From Cyclobacteriaceae bacterium (GTDB lineage: Bacteria > Bacteroidota > Bacteroidia > Cytophagales > Cyclobacteriaceae), in assembly GCA_022842845.1 (NCBI GenBank), contig JALHOT010000017.1:1-64000 (forward strand): a stretch of 64,000 bases of DNA, in the 5' to 3' direction. Positions within the stretch are counted from its first letter, which is position 1, and every line of letters begins with the position of its first letter. Both the position numbers and the translations under genes were made by a program. A model generated the notes under the pieces. The model did not search any database. It was not told the DNA's origin and was given only the letters and a program-made list of their open reading frames with translations. This document shows, one piece after another, positions 26,750 through 35,852 of the stretch.

Positions 26750-29722
26750 ATGAGAAAAATACTCCTGTTAATTGTATGTCTGTCGGCACAAGCCTATGGT
26801 CAAACAGTTGTGCTGAACAATAATCCTCCTGAAGTTAGATGGAAGCAGATGAATACGCCTTCCATCAGGGTGATTTATCCTGCTTCTGTCGAATCGGAAG
26901 CACAACGTGTAGCCAACACGCTAGAACATATCAGGCAGGTAGAAACTAAAAGTCTTGGACTTACTCGCGCACCCAGAAAGATCTCGATTATTCTCCAAAA
27001 TCAGTCTTCTATTTCTAACGGTTTTGTTTCTATTACACCCCGCAGGAGTGAGTTTTATTTAATGCCACCCCAGGATTACAATTTTCTGGGCACAAACGAT
27101 TGGCTGGACTTATTATCTGTGCACGAGTACAGGCATGTAGTGCAGTTTCAACATGCGATTACTGGTTTTAATAAGTTGTTTTATTATGCTTTTGGCCCGG
27201 CTACTTCGGCAGCCATGGCCAGTCTCTCGGTTCCTTCATGGTTCTGGGAAGGAGATGCAGTAGCCGTTGAAACGGCATTGACAAGTAGTGGTAGGGGGAG
27301 GATACCTAATTTCAACATGATGTTCCGAACCAATCTGCTTGAAGGCAGAAAGTTCAATTACGACAAGCAGTACCTTCGATCGTACAAGCATTACATTCCA
27401 GATCATTATGTGCTGGGTTATAACATGGTCAGCTATTTGCGTGAAAAATCAGGGAATGCCAACATATGGGGTGACATTACCAAACGGACCTGGAATGTTC
27501 CCTTTTTGCCTTTTCGATTCTCCAACGCCATCAAGCATTATGGAGGCATGCGGGTTAGTAAATTATATAGCCAAATGGCCGATGAATATGCAGACCGTTG
27601 GAAGAAAGAGTTAGAGGGATTGGCACTGACACCCTTCGAAAGAATCCATTCAAGAGATGATAAAGCTTTTACGAATTATCAATATCCGCAATTACTGGAT
27701 GATGGTAGTATCGTAGCTATGAAAAGTGGCATAGGAGATATCAATCAGTTGGTAATTATTAAGGATGGGGTAGAAACAAAACTCTTTACGCCTGGTGTGG
27801 TGAATGACGGAGGCATGCTCTCTTCAGCCAACTCAAAAGTGGTTTGGAATGAGTATGAGTTTAACCCAAGATGGCGTGTCAAAACTTATTCAGTCATCAA
27901 AGCCTATGATGCAGCTACTCAGCAGTTATGGAAGTTGTCCTCTCAATCACGTTATGCGGCTGCTGCTTTTTCACCAGATGGCTATAAAATAGTAACGGTC
28001 GAAACTGATCAGCAATACAAAACAACGCTACAGGTGTTGGATTTCTTTTCTAAAAAGGTATTGAATGTCTTCCCTAACCCTGATAATCACTTTTATGCCA
28101 TGCCAAGGTTTGCGGATGATGGTAAAAGCATAGTAGCGTTAAAAACAACAAGACAGGGAAAAACCGTTACACTCTTTGACCTATCCACAGGTAGTGCTAA
28201 GGATTTACTACCCTTAAGTGATGAAAACATTGGTCATCCAGTACTTCGGAAAGATATATTGTACTTCAATTCACCGCTTGGTGGCATCGATAACATCTAT
28301 GCCTATGATTTGTCCACGCAAAAGCGTTATCAGGTTACTGTAAGTAAGTATGGGGCTTTTAATCCTGTTATCAATGTTGATGGTTCCTATTTATATTACA
28401 ATGAACAGACATTGTACGGTTTAGACATCGTAAAAACAAAGCTTGATCCTTCTCAATGGAAAAGCATGGATCAAGTGCGACCAGCCAAAAGTTTCTTCGA
28501 ATTTTTGTCAGCACAGGAAGGCAGGCCTGATATTTTGGACAGCATTCCTCAAACAACACTTGCTTCAAAGAAATACTCCAAACTCAGCGGCATTATCAAC
28601 CCTGTAAGCTGGGGTGCTTATTTTGATAGCGACTTATCCAGTACCACCATTGGTCTGACTTCGAGAAATATTCTAAGCACTACAGCAGTATCTGCCGGTT
28701 ACAATTATAATGTTGCAGAGAACAGTGGTTCCTGGAATGCGACTGTAAGCTATCAGGCATGGTTACCGATTGTTGATGTGAGTGCTACTTTTGCCAATAG
28801 ATCTGTTAACGAAGGTGATGTTCCGATCAGGGTTATAGAGCGCAACCCTACGCCTCCGCAAGACACCACCAGGAATGAAATAGTTACCAGAAATCTTACT
28901 CTTGATTGGGAAGAACAAAATCTATCGGTTGGTTTGCGCATTCCTCTTTTATTAACGAGATCCAGGTACAACAGAGGCTTAACAGTAAGCAACTACGTTG
29001 GTTATTCTAAGGTAACTAACTTCTCCAATTCATTATTACGTGATGCCAGGTATGCACCAGCTGAGGTAGTGAACGATACCATTACTCGGGTGTACACTCT
29101 TCGTAATTATGTGGGTAATAATAGCTTGCTGTTCAATCGTTTTAGTTTCAATTTTTACAATTTCATGCGGCAGAGCTCCCGTGATTTTTTACCCAAGTGG
29201 GGGCAGAGCATAAACTTTGATGTGTACAACACTGGTTTCGGCAGCGATCTAAAAGGTTCTCTGTTTGCCTTTTATGCTCAGCTCTATTTGCCTGGTTTCT
29301 TTAAGCATCACTCCATTAATGGTTACTGGGCTTTTCAAAGAACCTTGTACACCAATAACTTCAATACCAATTACATTTTTGCCAACCGTATACCAGTACC
29401 GAGAGGGCAATCGATTTTCAGAGCAGAGCAATTTTACTCCATGTCAGTTAACTATGCTATGCCTTTATGGTATCCTGATTTTAAACTGGGTCCATTGCTG
29501 AATGTGCAACGCGTCCGCCTTAATGCCTTTACCGATTATGGCTTTGGAAACAATCCGCTTTTCCAATCAAGCCGTGCCTACCTCTCTAGCGGGGTGGAGG
29601 TAAAGTTTGATGTGAATGTTTTGCGCTTCCTGCCCCAATTAGATGTGGGTTTCCGGTACACTGTAGGCCTTAGTCCGGCTACTAATTCGTTTGAATTGTT
29701 ATTGGGCACTATAAATTTCTAA
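26750..29722 (+). CDS. HExxH peptidase/PD40 propeller/outer-membrane barrel fusion
   Basis: The 990-residue product has a signal peptide (MRKILLLIVCLSAQAYG). Residues about 30-290 look like a gluzincin metallopeptidase: HEYRH at 125-129 (zinc His125 and His129, catalytic Glu126) and WFWEGDAVAVE with Glu167 as likely third ligand. Residues about 295-590 hold PD40/TolB-like propeller blades (AAFSPDGYKIVTVE, MPRFADDGKSIVALKT). Residues about 610-990 are beta-strand rich with aromatic ends (YWAFQRTLYTNNFNTNY, LNAFTDYGFGNNPL, VDVGFRYTVGLSP-like), resembling a BamA/D15-type surface-antigen barrel. This gives a protease tethered to an outer-membrane barrel. The substrate is unknown. The gene is monocistronic by spacing, with a TATATTTG -7 box just upstream. 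Confidence 0.85.
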   Translation: MRKILLLIVCLSAQAYGQTVVLNNNPPEVRWKQMNTPSIRVIYPASVESEAQRVANTLEHIRQVETKSLGLTRAPRKISIILQNQSSISNGFVSITPRRSEFYLMPPQDYNFLGTNDWLDLLSVHEYRHVVQFQHAITGFNKLFYYAFGPATSAAMASLSVPSWFWEGDAVAVETALTSSGRGRIPNFNMMFRTNLLEGRKFNYDKQYLRSYKHYIPDHYVLGYNMVSYLREKSGNANIWGDITKRTWNVPFLPFRFSNAIKHYGGMRVSKLYSQMADEYADRWKKELEGLALTPFERIHSRDDKAFTNYQYPQLLDDGSIVAMKSGIGDINQLVIIKDGVETKLFTPGVVNDGGMLSSANSKVVWNEYEFNPRWRVKTYSVIKAYDAATQQLWKLSSQSRYAAAAFSPDGYKIVTVETDQQYKTTLQVLDFFSKKVLNVFPNPDNHFYAMPRFADDGKSIVALKTTRQGKTVTLFDLSTGSAKDLLPLSDENIGHPVLRKDILYFNSPLGGIDNIYAYDLSTQKRYQVTVSKYGAFNPVINVDGSYLYYNEQTLYGLDIVKTKLDPSQWKSMDQVRPAKSFFEFLSAQEGRPDILDSIPQTTLASKKYSKLSGIINPVSWGAYFDSDLSSTTIGLTSRNILSTTAVSAGYNYNVAENSGSWNATVSYQAWLPIVDVSATFANRSVNEGDVPIRVIERNPTPPQDTTRNEIVTRNLTLDWEEQNLSVGLRIPLLLTRSRYNRGLTVSNYVGYSKVTNFSNSLLRDARYAPAEVVNDTITRVYTLRNYVGNNSLLFNRFSFNFYNFMRQSSRDFLPKWGQSINFDVYNTGFGSDLKGSLFAFYAQLYLPGFFKHHSINGYWAFQRTLYTNNFNTNYIFANRIPVPRGQSIFRAEQFYSMSVNYAMPLWYPDFKLGPLLNVQRVRLNAFTDYGFGNNPLFQSSRAYLSSGVEVKFDVNVLRFLPQLDVGFRYTVGLSPATNSFELLLGTINF

Positions 29723-29749
29723 ATCACTTGAAAATCGGCTCTGATGCCT

Positions 29750-29757
29750 TATTTTTG
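29750..29757 (+). promoter_or_regulatory. Putative -7 box of the E2 gene
   Basis: TATTTTTG fits TAnnTTTG; an acttg at 29726-29730 lies 19 nt upstream, the correct -33/-7 spacing. The ATG is at 29789. Confidence 0.5.
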
Positions 29758-29788
29758 ACTGTTTAAAGGATCTATAAACGCACTTTAC

Positions 29789-31405
29789 ATGGCAGAAATA
29801 GTACGAATGCCCAAGATGAGCGATACCATGACGGAAGGCGTCATCGCCAAATGGCATAAGAAGGTGGGCGACCCCATCAAATCAGGTGAACTGATGGCCG
29901 AAATTGAGACCGATAAGGCCACTATGGACTATGAATCATTTAATGAAGGAACCGTACTATATATTGGTGCTTCTGAGGGTCAGGCAGTTAAAGTAAATGA
30001 CGTGCTGGCCATTGTTGGCAAGAAGGGTGAAGATTACAAAGCCCTGCTGCAGGGAGCGGGTCAAGCAGCTTCTTCAGGCGGAGCGCAAGAAGTAACAGCA
30101 CCGACTCAGGTTAATAGCGCTCCGTCAGCAGTGGCTATTGATACATCAAGCATAAAAGCTGAAATTGTGTTGATGCCTAAAATGAGCGACACCATGAATG
30201 AAGGGGTGATTGCTGCCTGGCATAAGAAAGTAGGCGATACGGTGAAGTCTGGTGAATTGATGGCCGAGATCGAGACCGATAAGGCCACCATGGAATATGA
30301 GTCTTACCATACAGGAACGGTTTTATATATAGGTGCTGAAGCCGGTAAGGCAATAGCCGTTAATGGTGTGCTGGCCATCGTAGGCGAAAAGGGGGCCGAT
30401 TGGGCTACACTCTTAAAGGCACATGGAGCAAATGCGGGTGGTGGAGCTGCCATTCCTGCTAAAGAAGTAGTACAAAGCGCTGCATCTATTTCTTCTTCAA
30501 CAGCAACAGTTAGCCACGATCATACCACTAATGGAAGAATCAAGGCTTCACCTTTGGCTAAGTCAATGGCGAAAGAAAAAGGCTATGATCTTAACCAAAT
30601 AAAAGGTACTGGCGACAACGGTCGCATTACCAAGCAAGATGTTGAGAGCTACAAGCCCTCTGCTGCAACCGCAGCACCAAAAGCTCAGGCAGCCAGCGTG
30701 GTATTGCCTTCTGTTGTTGGACAAGAAAGCTTTGAGGAGATACAGGTTTCGCAAATGCGTAAAACCATTGCTAAACGTTTGAGCGAAAGCATGTACACAG
30801 CCCCTCATTTTTACCTGACCATGGAAATCAACATGGATAAGGCTATTGAGGCAAGGAAGAGCATCAATGAAATTAGCCCGGTAAAGGTTAGCTTCAATGA
30901 CTTGGTTATCAAAGCAGCGGCAGCGGCTTTGCGCCAGCATCCTGATGTGAACGTTAGCTGGTTAGGTGATAAGATCAGAAAAAACAACCACATCCATATT
31001 GGTGTTGCCGTTGCAGTGAAGGATGGATTGCTCGTACCTGTGGTTCGTTTCGCTGACAATAAATCTTTGTCACACATTTCTGCGGAAGTGAAGGACCTCG
31101 CTCAAAGGGCTCACGATAAAAAATTACAACCTAAGGATTGGGAAGGATCTACATTCTCTATTTCTAACCTTGGTATGTTTGGTATTGAAGATTTTACGGC
31201 CATCATCAATCCTCCCGATGCCTGTATCTTGGCCGTTGGGGGTATCAAGGAAACAGCCGTGGTGAAGAACGGTCAACTTGTTCCGGGTAACGTAATGAAG
31301 GTTACGCTTTCATGCGATCACCGGGCAGTGGATGGTGCAGTAGGTTCAGCCTTCCTCAAAACCTTAAAAGGTTTATTGGAAGATCCGGTAAGAATTTTGA
31401 TCTAA
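29789..31405 (+). CDS. pdhC: Pyruvate dehydrogenase E2, dihydrolipoamide acetyltransferase
   Basis: The 538-residue protein carries two lipoyl domains (about 1-80 and 126-205), each with the lipoylated-lysine motif IETDKATM, joined by Ala/Pro/Ser-rich linkers. Then comes a peripheral-subunit-binding domain (RIKASPLAKSMAKEKGYDLN) and a catalytic core (about 300-538) with SCDHRAVDGAVG (active-site His near residue 510). E2 passes acetyl groups to CoA and is the core of the pyruvate dehydrogenase complex. The two lipoyl domains are nearly alike in DNA and protein (PKMSDTMTEGV and PKMSDTMNEGV), a tandem duplication. No E1 or E3 gene is adjacent; a fused E1 lies 14 kb away but looks like a separate dehydrogenase. 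The motif pattern favours pyruvate over 2-oxoglutarate or branched-chain E2. Confidence 0.9.
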   Translation: MAEIVRMPKMSDTMTEGVIAKWHKKVGDPIKSGELMAEIETDKATMDYESFNEGTVLYIGASEGQAVKVNDVLAIVGKKGEDYKALLQGAGQAASSGGAQEVTAPTQVNSAPSAVAIDTSSIKAEIVLMPKMSDTMNEGVIAAWHKKVGDTVKSGELMAEIETDKATMEYESYHTGTVLYIGAEAGKAIAVNGVLAIVGEKGADWATLLKAHGANAGGGAAIPAKEVVQSAASISSSTATVSHDHTTNGRIKASPLAKSMAKEKGYDLNQIKGTGDNGRITKQDVESYKPSAATAAPKAQAASVVLPSVVGQESFEEIQVSQMRKTIAKRLSESMYTAPHFYLTMEINMDKAIEARKSINEISPVKVSFNDLVIKAAAAALRQHPDVNVSWLGDKIRKNNHIHIGVAVAVKDGLLVPVVRFADNKSLSHISAEVKDLAQRAHDKKLQPKDWEGSTFSISNLGMFGIEDFTAIINPPDACILAVGGIKETAVVKNGQLVPGNVMKVTLSCDHRAVDGAVGSAFLKTLKGLLEDPVRILI

Positions 31406-31413
31406 TGATTTTG

Positions 31414-31565
31414 AAAAAGAGGCTGTCTTAAAAGTCCTATCGTCATTTCGACCCCGATGTAGTCGGGGAAGAAATCCCCGAAATTATGGCAATCAAGAAG
31501 TACATCGCCATGCTTCGCTTGTGATGACGTTACTGGTTGACTTTTGATACAGCCTCTTTCTTTTT
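31414..31565. repeat. Nested palindromic intergenic element (REP/MITE-like)
   Basis: About 150 bp between pdhC and hslV has terminal inverted repeats: aaagaggctgt...aaaagtc (31416-31436) against gacttttgatacagcctcttt (31539-31559). Inside are nested pairs: cgtcat (31441) with atgacg (31524), a perfect ccccga/tcgggg hairpin (31452-31468), and atggc (31486) with gccat (31507). It codes for nothing. Similar GTCATTTCGACCCCG elements are scattered in Bacteroidota genomes. When transcribed it would fold into one long hairpin and could act as a terminator or RNA-stability element. Confidence 0.75.
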
Positions 31566-31578
31566 AGCCTTTGATAAG

Positions 31579-32118
31579 ATGACAAAAATACATTCAACCA
31601 CTGTTTTAGCGGTATTGCATAACGGACAAGTTGCCATTGGAGCTGATGGTCAAGCCACCATGGGCAGTTATGTGGCCAAGAGCAATGTAAAGAAGATTCG
31701 AAGGCTGCTCGATGGTAAAATCGTAACTGGTTTTGCGGGCTCAACAGCAGATGCTTTCACACTGCTGGAGCGCTTTGAAGAGAAACTCAATGCCTATGGC
31801 GGTAACATGAAGCGTGCAGCCATAGAACTTGCCAAAGATTGGCGTACTGATCGCTACTTACGCAGGTTGGAGTCGATGCTGATCACAGCTAGCAAAGATG
31901 AATTACTGATCTTATCTGGTACTGGTGATGTGCTAGAGCCAGATAACCATGTGGCAGCCATTGGCTCTGGAGCCATGTATGCACAGGCGGCAGCTTTGGC
32001 ATTGAAAAAACACGCTCCTCATTTATCCGCAGAAGAGGTTGTGCGTGAAAGCTTGAACATCGCGGCAGACATTTGCATCTACACCAACCATAATTTGGTG
32101 ATTGAGAAAGTGGTTTAA
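31579..32118 (+). CDS. hslV: ATP-dependent protease proteolytic subunit HslV
   Basis: The ATG at 31579 was chosen because it gives [12 protein letters not shown], with the catalytic N-terminal Thr exposed after processing; an upstream in-frame ATG at 31537 lies inside the palindromic repeat. The 179-residue protein matches HslV throughout: [66 protein letters not shown] and [10 protein letters not shown]. HslV is the threonine peptidase ring that works with the HslU unfoldase in the cytoplasm. hslU is not next to it, contrary to the usual pairing, so its partner must be encoded elsewhere. Confidence 0.95.
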   Translation: MTKIHSTTVLAVLHNGQVAIGADGQATMGSYVAKSNVKKIRRLLDGKIVTGFAGSTADAFTLLERFEEKLNAYGGNMKRAAIELAKDWRTDRYLRRLESMLITASKDELLILSGTGDVLEPDNHVAAIGSGAMYAQAAALALKKHAPHLSAEEVVRESLNIAADICIYTNHNLVIEKVV

Positions 32119-32130
32119 AGCCTGGCTTAC

Positions 32131-33225
32131 TTACCCTGTAATTTCCTCTTCACCTTTTACCTCCTGATGAATATCCAAGCTGTCATCAATGCTTGCAGGG
32201 TCTCCATCCTCTAAGAGAATGACAAAAGGCTTGAGATGCGTTGTATAGCTTAGCATAATCTTCAGGATGCCAATAGCGGGTACGGCCAGTATCATGCCTG
32301 CTATTCCTAACAACTTGCCACCTAACAATAAAGCGATAATAGCGGCAAGGGCATTCACGCTCACTTTAGATCCGGTTATCTTGGGGGTTATAAAATTACC
32401 CTCGAGAAATTGTACAAAAGAGAAAATGCCAATCACGCCCACGGCATACCATCCACTATCTTTTGTGATCAGCGCCAATAAAGCTGGAAGGGTAGCACCT
32501 ATAAAAATACCAACGTAGGGGATAATGGTAAGCAGGCCTGATAAAAGACCAAAGAAAATAGCGTGCTCAATGCCGAGGATGGCCAGGCCAATGGTATTGA
32601 GAGCGGCAATAATGATGGTTACTAAAGACAAGCCAGTTACATAGCCCTGCAAAACATTTTCCAGGTCTTTTTTCCAGGCAAATTCCTGCTGACTAGGCAT
32701 CAGTGTTTGAAAAAATAAGCGGAATTTATTTCGGTAGATCAGGAACAGAAAAATATAAATAGGTACCTGGATAATTAACGATAGGAGATTACCAGTCGAT
32801 ACCAACACATCGCCTGCATAGGTAGTGATGGTTTTGATCGCATCTTTGATGAGCGTATTCTGGTCAGAAAGGCTGATACCAAAATCGCTTCTGAGTGTTG
32901 TTTGAAAATCATTGACAAATACCTCTAACCTATTTTGAATATCAGGAAGGTCATTAACCAAGGCCATAATTTGATCGATGATGAGCCAGCCTAATAAACC
33001 TAGTATTATTGTAAACCCCAGCAATACCAGTATAATTGCCAATACTGTATTGATTTTCTTTTGCTCCATCCACTTAATGGCCGGCAGCATAACGACAGCA
33101 ATAAAACTGGCAAAAGCAATTGGAATGATAATATCCCTGGCAAGGATAACCGTAAGGATGATTAGTGAGATTACAATGAATAGCTTGTAAGTATAATCCA
33201 AACGGTTGAAGGCCTTCTGTTCCAT
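32131..33225 (-). CDS. AI-2E family membrane transporter
   Basis: The 364-residue inner-membrane protein has about eight hydrophobic segments and the AI-2E/PerM family pattern: two N-terminal TMs (IIPIAFASFIAVVMLPAIKW), a soluble helical insert (LPDIQNRLEVFVNDFQTTL), then the conserved IIPYVGIFIGATLPALLAL and FITPKITGSKVSVNALAAII region. Family members export AI-2 or act as Na+/H+ antiporters; sequence does not decide. The gene converges on hslV with 12 bp between the ends and is followed on its own upstream side by the aminotransferase (28 bp). Confidence 0.9.
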   Translation of the reverse strand: MEQKAFNRLDYTYKLFIVISLIILTVILARDIIIPIAFASFIAVVMLPAIKWMEQKKINTVLAIILVLLGFTIILGLLGWLIIDQIMALVNDLPDIQNRLEVFVNDFQTTLRSDFGISLSDQNTLIKDAIKTITTYAGDVLVSTGNLLSLIIQVPIYIFLFLIYRNKFRLFFQTLMPSQQEFAWKKDLENVLQGYVTGLSLVTIIIAALNTIGLAILGIEHAIFFGLLSGLLTIIPYVGIFIGATLPALLALITKDSGWYAVGVIGIFSFVQFLEGNFITPKITGSKVSVNALAAIIALLLGGKLLGIAGMILAVPAIGILKIMLSYTTHLKPFVILLEDGDPASIDDSLDIHQEVKGEEEITG

Positions 33226-33253
33226 AGTTTAAATATACTGAAGAGTTGGAAAA

Positions 33254-34444
33254 TTAAGCTTTATCAATAGCTTCCAGAATAATAGCGCAAGCTTCTCTGA
33301 TTTCTTCCTCGCTGATGATAAGAGGCGGGGCAATGCGGAAACTATTGGGATGCGAAAGAAACCAGTAGCAGATAACACCTTTTTGTTTGGCATAATGCAC
33401 GATGCTATTTACCTCATCAGCTGTTTCAAAATCAATAGCGAACATGAGGCCAATGCGTCTGATCTCTTTGATTCTTGGATGCTGAAGAAACGAAGCAATC
33501 AACTGTCCTTTTTTCTCAACGCCAGCCAATAGGTTTTCTTGCTCCATTACTTCTAAGGTGGCCAGGGCAGAGGCACAACAAACCGGATTACCGCCAAAGG
33601 TTGTAATATGACCTAAGGGTGGATCATAGGTCAAAGTTTTCATCAGTCGCTGATGAGCAATAAAAGCACCGATGGGTAAGCCCCCACCAAAAGCTTTGCC
33701 TATGGTGAGTATATCAGGCACTACCTCAAATTGTTCAAAGGCGAATAATGTACCTGTTCGCCCCATACCACATTGTATTTCATCAAAGATCAGGAGCACA
33801 CAGTGCTCATCGCACTTCTTGCGCAAAGCTTGCATATATTCCTTGGTAGGGATACGAACCCCGGCATCTCCTTGCACTGTTTCAACAATAACACAAGCAG
33901 TTTTTTCAGTGATGGCTTCCAGTTCTTCTATAGCATTGAAATTCAAGAAGCGTACATCCGGAAGGAGTGGTCTGAAAGCAGCCTTTTTCATTTCATTACC
34001 GGAAACACTCAAAGAGCCATGCGTGCTGCCATGATAGGACTTACGCATGGAAATAATCTCTGTTCTGCCGCTTACCCGCTTGGCCAATTTAAGCGCGCCC
34101 TCATTGGCTTCTGTTCCCGAATTCACAAAGTAGCAGCAGTTAAGCGAGGCAGGAAGCAGGCTGGTTAGTTTTTCTGCTAAGGCATTAGGACTATGTTGTA
34201 TGAACTCTCCATACACCATGACATGCAAATGTTTGTCAACCTGGCTTTTAATGGCTTGTATCACATGCGGATTGCCATGACCAATGCTACTTACGCCAAT
34301 GCCTGAAATCATATCGATATAGCGCTTACCATCAGGTGCATATAAATAAACACCTTGCGCCTTCTCTATCGTAATGTTATAAGGATAAGGTGTTGTTTGC
34401 GCCAGTTTGTGCAGAAACACCTCTTCGCTGTAATTCATAATCAA
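33254..34444 (-). CDS. Class III pyridoxal-phosphate aminotransferase
   Basis: The 396 residues show the class III (omega-)aminotransferase pattern: YAPDGKRYIDMISGIGVSSI, YFVNSGTEANEGALKLAKRV, SMRKSYHGSTHGSLSVSG, LIFDEIQCGMGRTG, and the Schiff-base lysine in LTIGKAFGGGLPIGAF. This places it with acetylornithine/ornithine/4-aminobutyrate aminotransferases; the substrate is unresolved because no arginine, proline or GABA gene is near. An ATG two codons downstream (34438, MNYSEE) is an equally possible start. It lies 28 bp upstream of the AI-2E gene on the same strand and is divergent from the glycosyltransferase. Confidence 0.9.
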   Translation of the reverse strand: MIMNYSEEVFLHKLAQTTPYPYNITIEKAQGVYLYAPDGKRYIDMISGIGVSSIGHGNPHVIQAIKSQVDKHLHVMVYGEFIQHSPNALAEKLTSLLPASLNCCYFVNSGTEANEGALKLAKRVSGRTEIISMRKSYHGSTHGSLSVSGNEMKKAAFRPLLPDVRFLNFNAIEELEAITEKTACVIVETVQGDAGVRIPTKEYMQALRKKCDEHCVLLIFDEIQCGMGRTGTLFAFEQFEVVPDILTIGKAFGGGLPIGAFIAHQRLMKTLTYDPPLGHITTFGGNPVCCASALATLEVMEQENLLAGVEKKGQLIASFLQHPRIKEIRRIGLMFAIDFETADEVNSIVHYAKQKGVICYWFLSHPNSFRIAPPLIISEEEIREACAIILEAIDKA

Positions 34445-34529
34445 AATTAACAGTTTTGTAGCTCAAAATTGCTTCTATGAATTTGCCATGACAAGTCGAA
34501 TGTTAATTTTGAATCTTTAAAGCAGCTAC

Positions 34530-35831
34530 ATGCCCTTAGAAGAGGAAGCAAGCGAAGGTAAAAAAGTGTTGGTCATTACTTACTATTGGCCACCCAGTGG
34601 TGGGAGTGGTGTGCAGCGATGGCTCAAGTTTGTTAAGTATTTGCCTCAGTTTGGCTGGCAGCCTTACGTCTTTACCCCTGAGAATCCCAGTTTTGATTTA
34701 AAAGATGAATCTTTGATCAGGGATGTGCCACCAGAAGCAGAGGTGCTTCAATTTCCCATATGGGAGCCCTATGCTTTGTTTAATAAGTTGTCGGGAGGAG
34801 GTCAGGCTAGTGCAAACTCGGCACCCAAAGCAGATACTTTCTTTAAAAGATTAAGTATATGGATTAGGGGTAACCTATTTATTCCCGATCCGCGTGTGTT
34901 TTGGGTTAGACCAAGTGTAAATTTTCTGGACGACTTTTTAAGAGAGAAGAGAATTCGGCATATCATTACGACCGGGCCACCCCATAGCGTTCATCTTATA
35001 GGTTTACGCCTCAAGAAAAGGAATCCTTCTCTTAAGTGGATTGCGGATTTCAGAGATCCCTGGAGCGAGTGGGGCTTCTTAGATACGCTCAAGCTTACGG
35101 GGCTGGCTCGAAGGTGGCACAAGCAGCTGGAGAAAAGCGTGCTGCAAAGAGCCGATAAGGTAACGACCATTACGCCTTTTTATGTTCGTCATTTCCAAAG
35201 ATTAGGGGAAAGAAAAGTAAATCTATTAACGAATGGATTTGACGAAGAGGATTTTAAAGGTTTCAGCCTTGAACGGCCTGATAAGTTTGTAATCCGGCAT
35301 ATGGGGATAGTAAATGAGAAGTGTAATCCTGTCCCTTTTATGGAAGCAGTACTTAGTCTTTGCCAGAAAAATCAAGACTTCGGAAACCTTGTTCATATTG
35401 ATTTTGTGGGACAGGTCAATGCGCATTTCACTAAGTATGTCAACACGCATCCTGTGCTCAGTATTATTACCCATTTCACACCTACCGTACCACACAGAGA
35501 GGTTGTTAAGCTTTATGGGAGCAGTGCTGTATTACTCTTAGTATTAACAGGCTATAAAGATGCAGAGGGTTATATGCCGGGTAAACTATTTGAATATATA
35601 GCAACAGGTTTGCCAATACTGGGGGTAGGCCCTGAGCAAGGTGATGCAGCCGCTTTAATGTCTGCGGCTGGAGTCGGGGTAATGATTGATGGTGCCAGTC
35701 AGGAAAAAATTGAGTCCCAAATAGCAAAACTTTTTGAGCAATGGAAATCAGGCAGCTCACCGCTGACTGCCAATATTCCGGATTACTCGCGCAAGGCCAT
35801 GACAAAGGAGTTGGTTTCCCTGCTATCCTAG
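34530..35831 (+). CDS. Glycosyltransferase, GT4-like
   Basis: The 433-residue cytoplasmic enzyme starts with VLVITYYWPPSGGSGVQRWL, the typical nucleotide-sugar transferase B-fold N-terminus of this subgroup, and includes WIADFRDPWSEWGF in the middle. The C-terminal half has VVKLYGSSAVLLLVLTGYKD and YMPGKLFEYIATGLPILGVG, the sugar-nucleotide binding region with its E-x7-E-like spacing. It would add a sugar to a lipid-linked or surface glycan. It begins the exopolysaccharide-like region, divergent from the aminotransferase and convergent with the next glycosyltransferase. Confidence 0.85.
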   Translation: MPLEEEASEGKKVLVITYYWPPSGGSGVQRWLKFVKYLPQFGWQPYVFTPENPSFDLKDESLIRDVPPEAEVLQFPIWEPYALFNKLSGGGQASANSAPKADTFFKRLSIWIRGNLFIPDPRVFWVRPSVNFLDDFLREKRIRHIITTGPPHSVHLIGLRLKKRNPSLKWIADFRDPWSEWGFLDTLKLTGLARRWHKQLEKSVLQRADKVTTITPFYVRHFQRLGERKVNLLTNGFDEEDFKGFSLERPDKFVIRHMGIVNEKCNPVPFMEAVLSLCQKNQDFGNLVHIDFVGQVNAHFTKYVNTHPVLSIITHFTPTVPHREVVKLYGSSAVLLLVLTGYKDAEGYMPGKLFEYIATGLPILGVGPEQGDAAALMSAAGVGVMIDGASQEKIESQIAKLFEQWKSGSSPLTANIPDYSRKAMTKELVSLLS

Positions 35832-35852
35832 GCTTGCTCTATTTCTCTGCTT

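Noticed and set aside
31537-31578. Upstream in-frame ATG for hslV
   Set aside because: It lies in the palindromic repeat and would place 14 residues before the normal HslV N-terminus, blocking the catalytic Thr.
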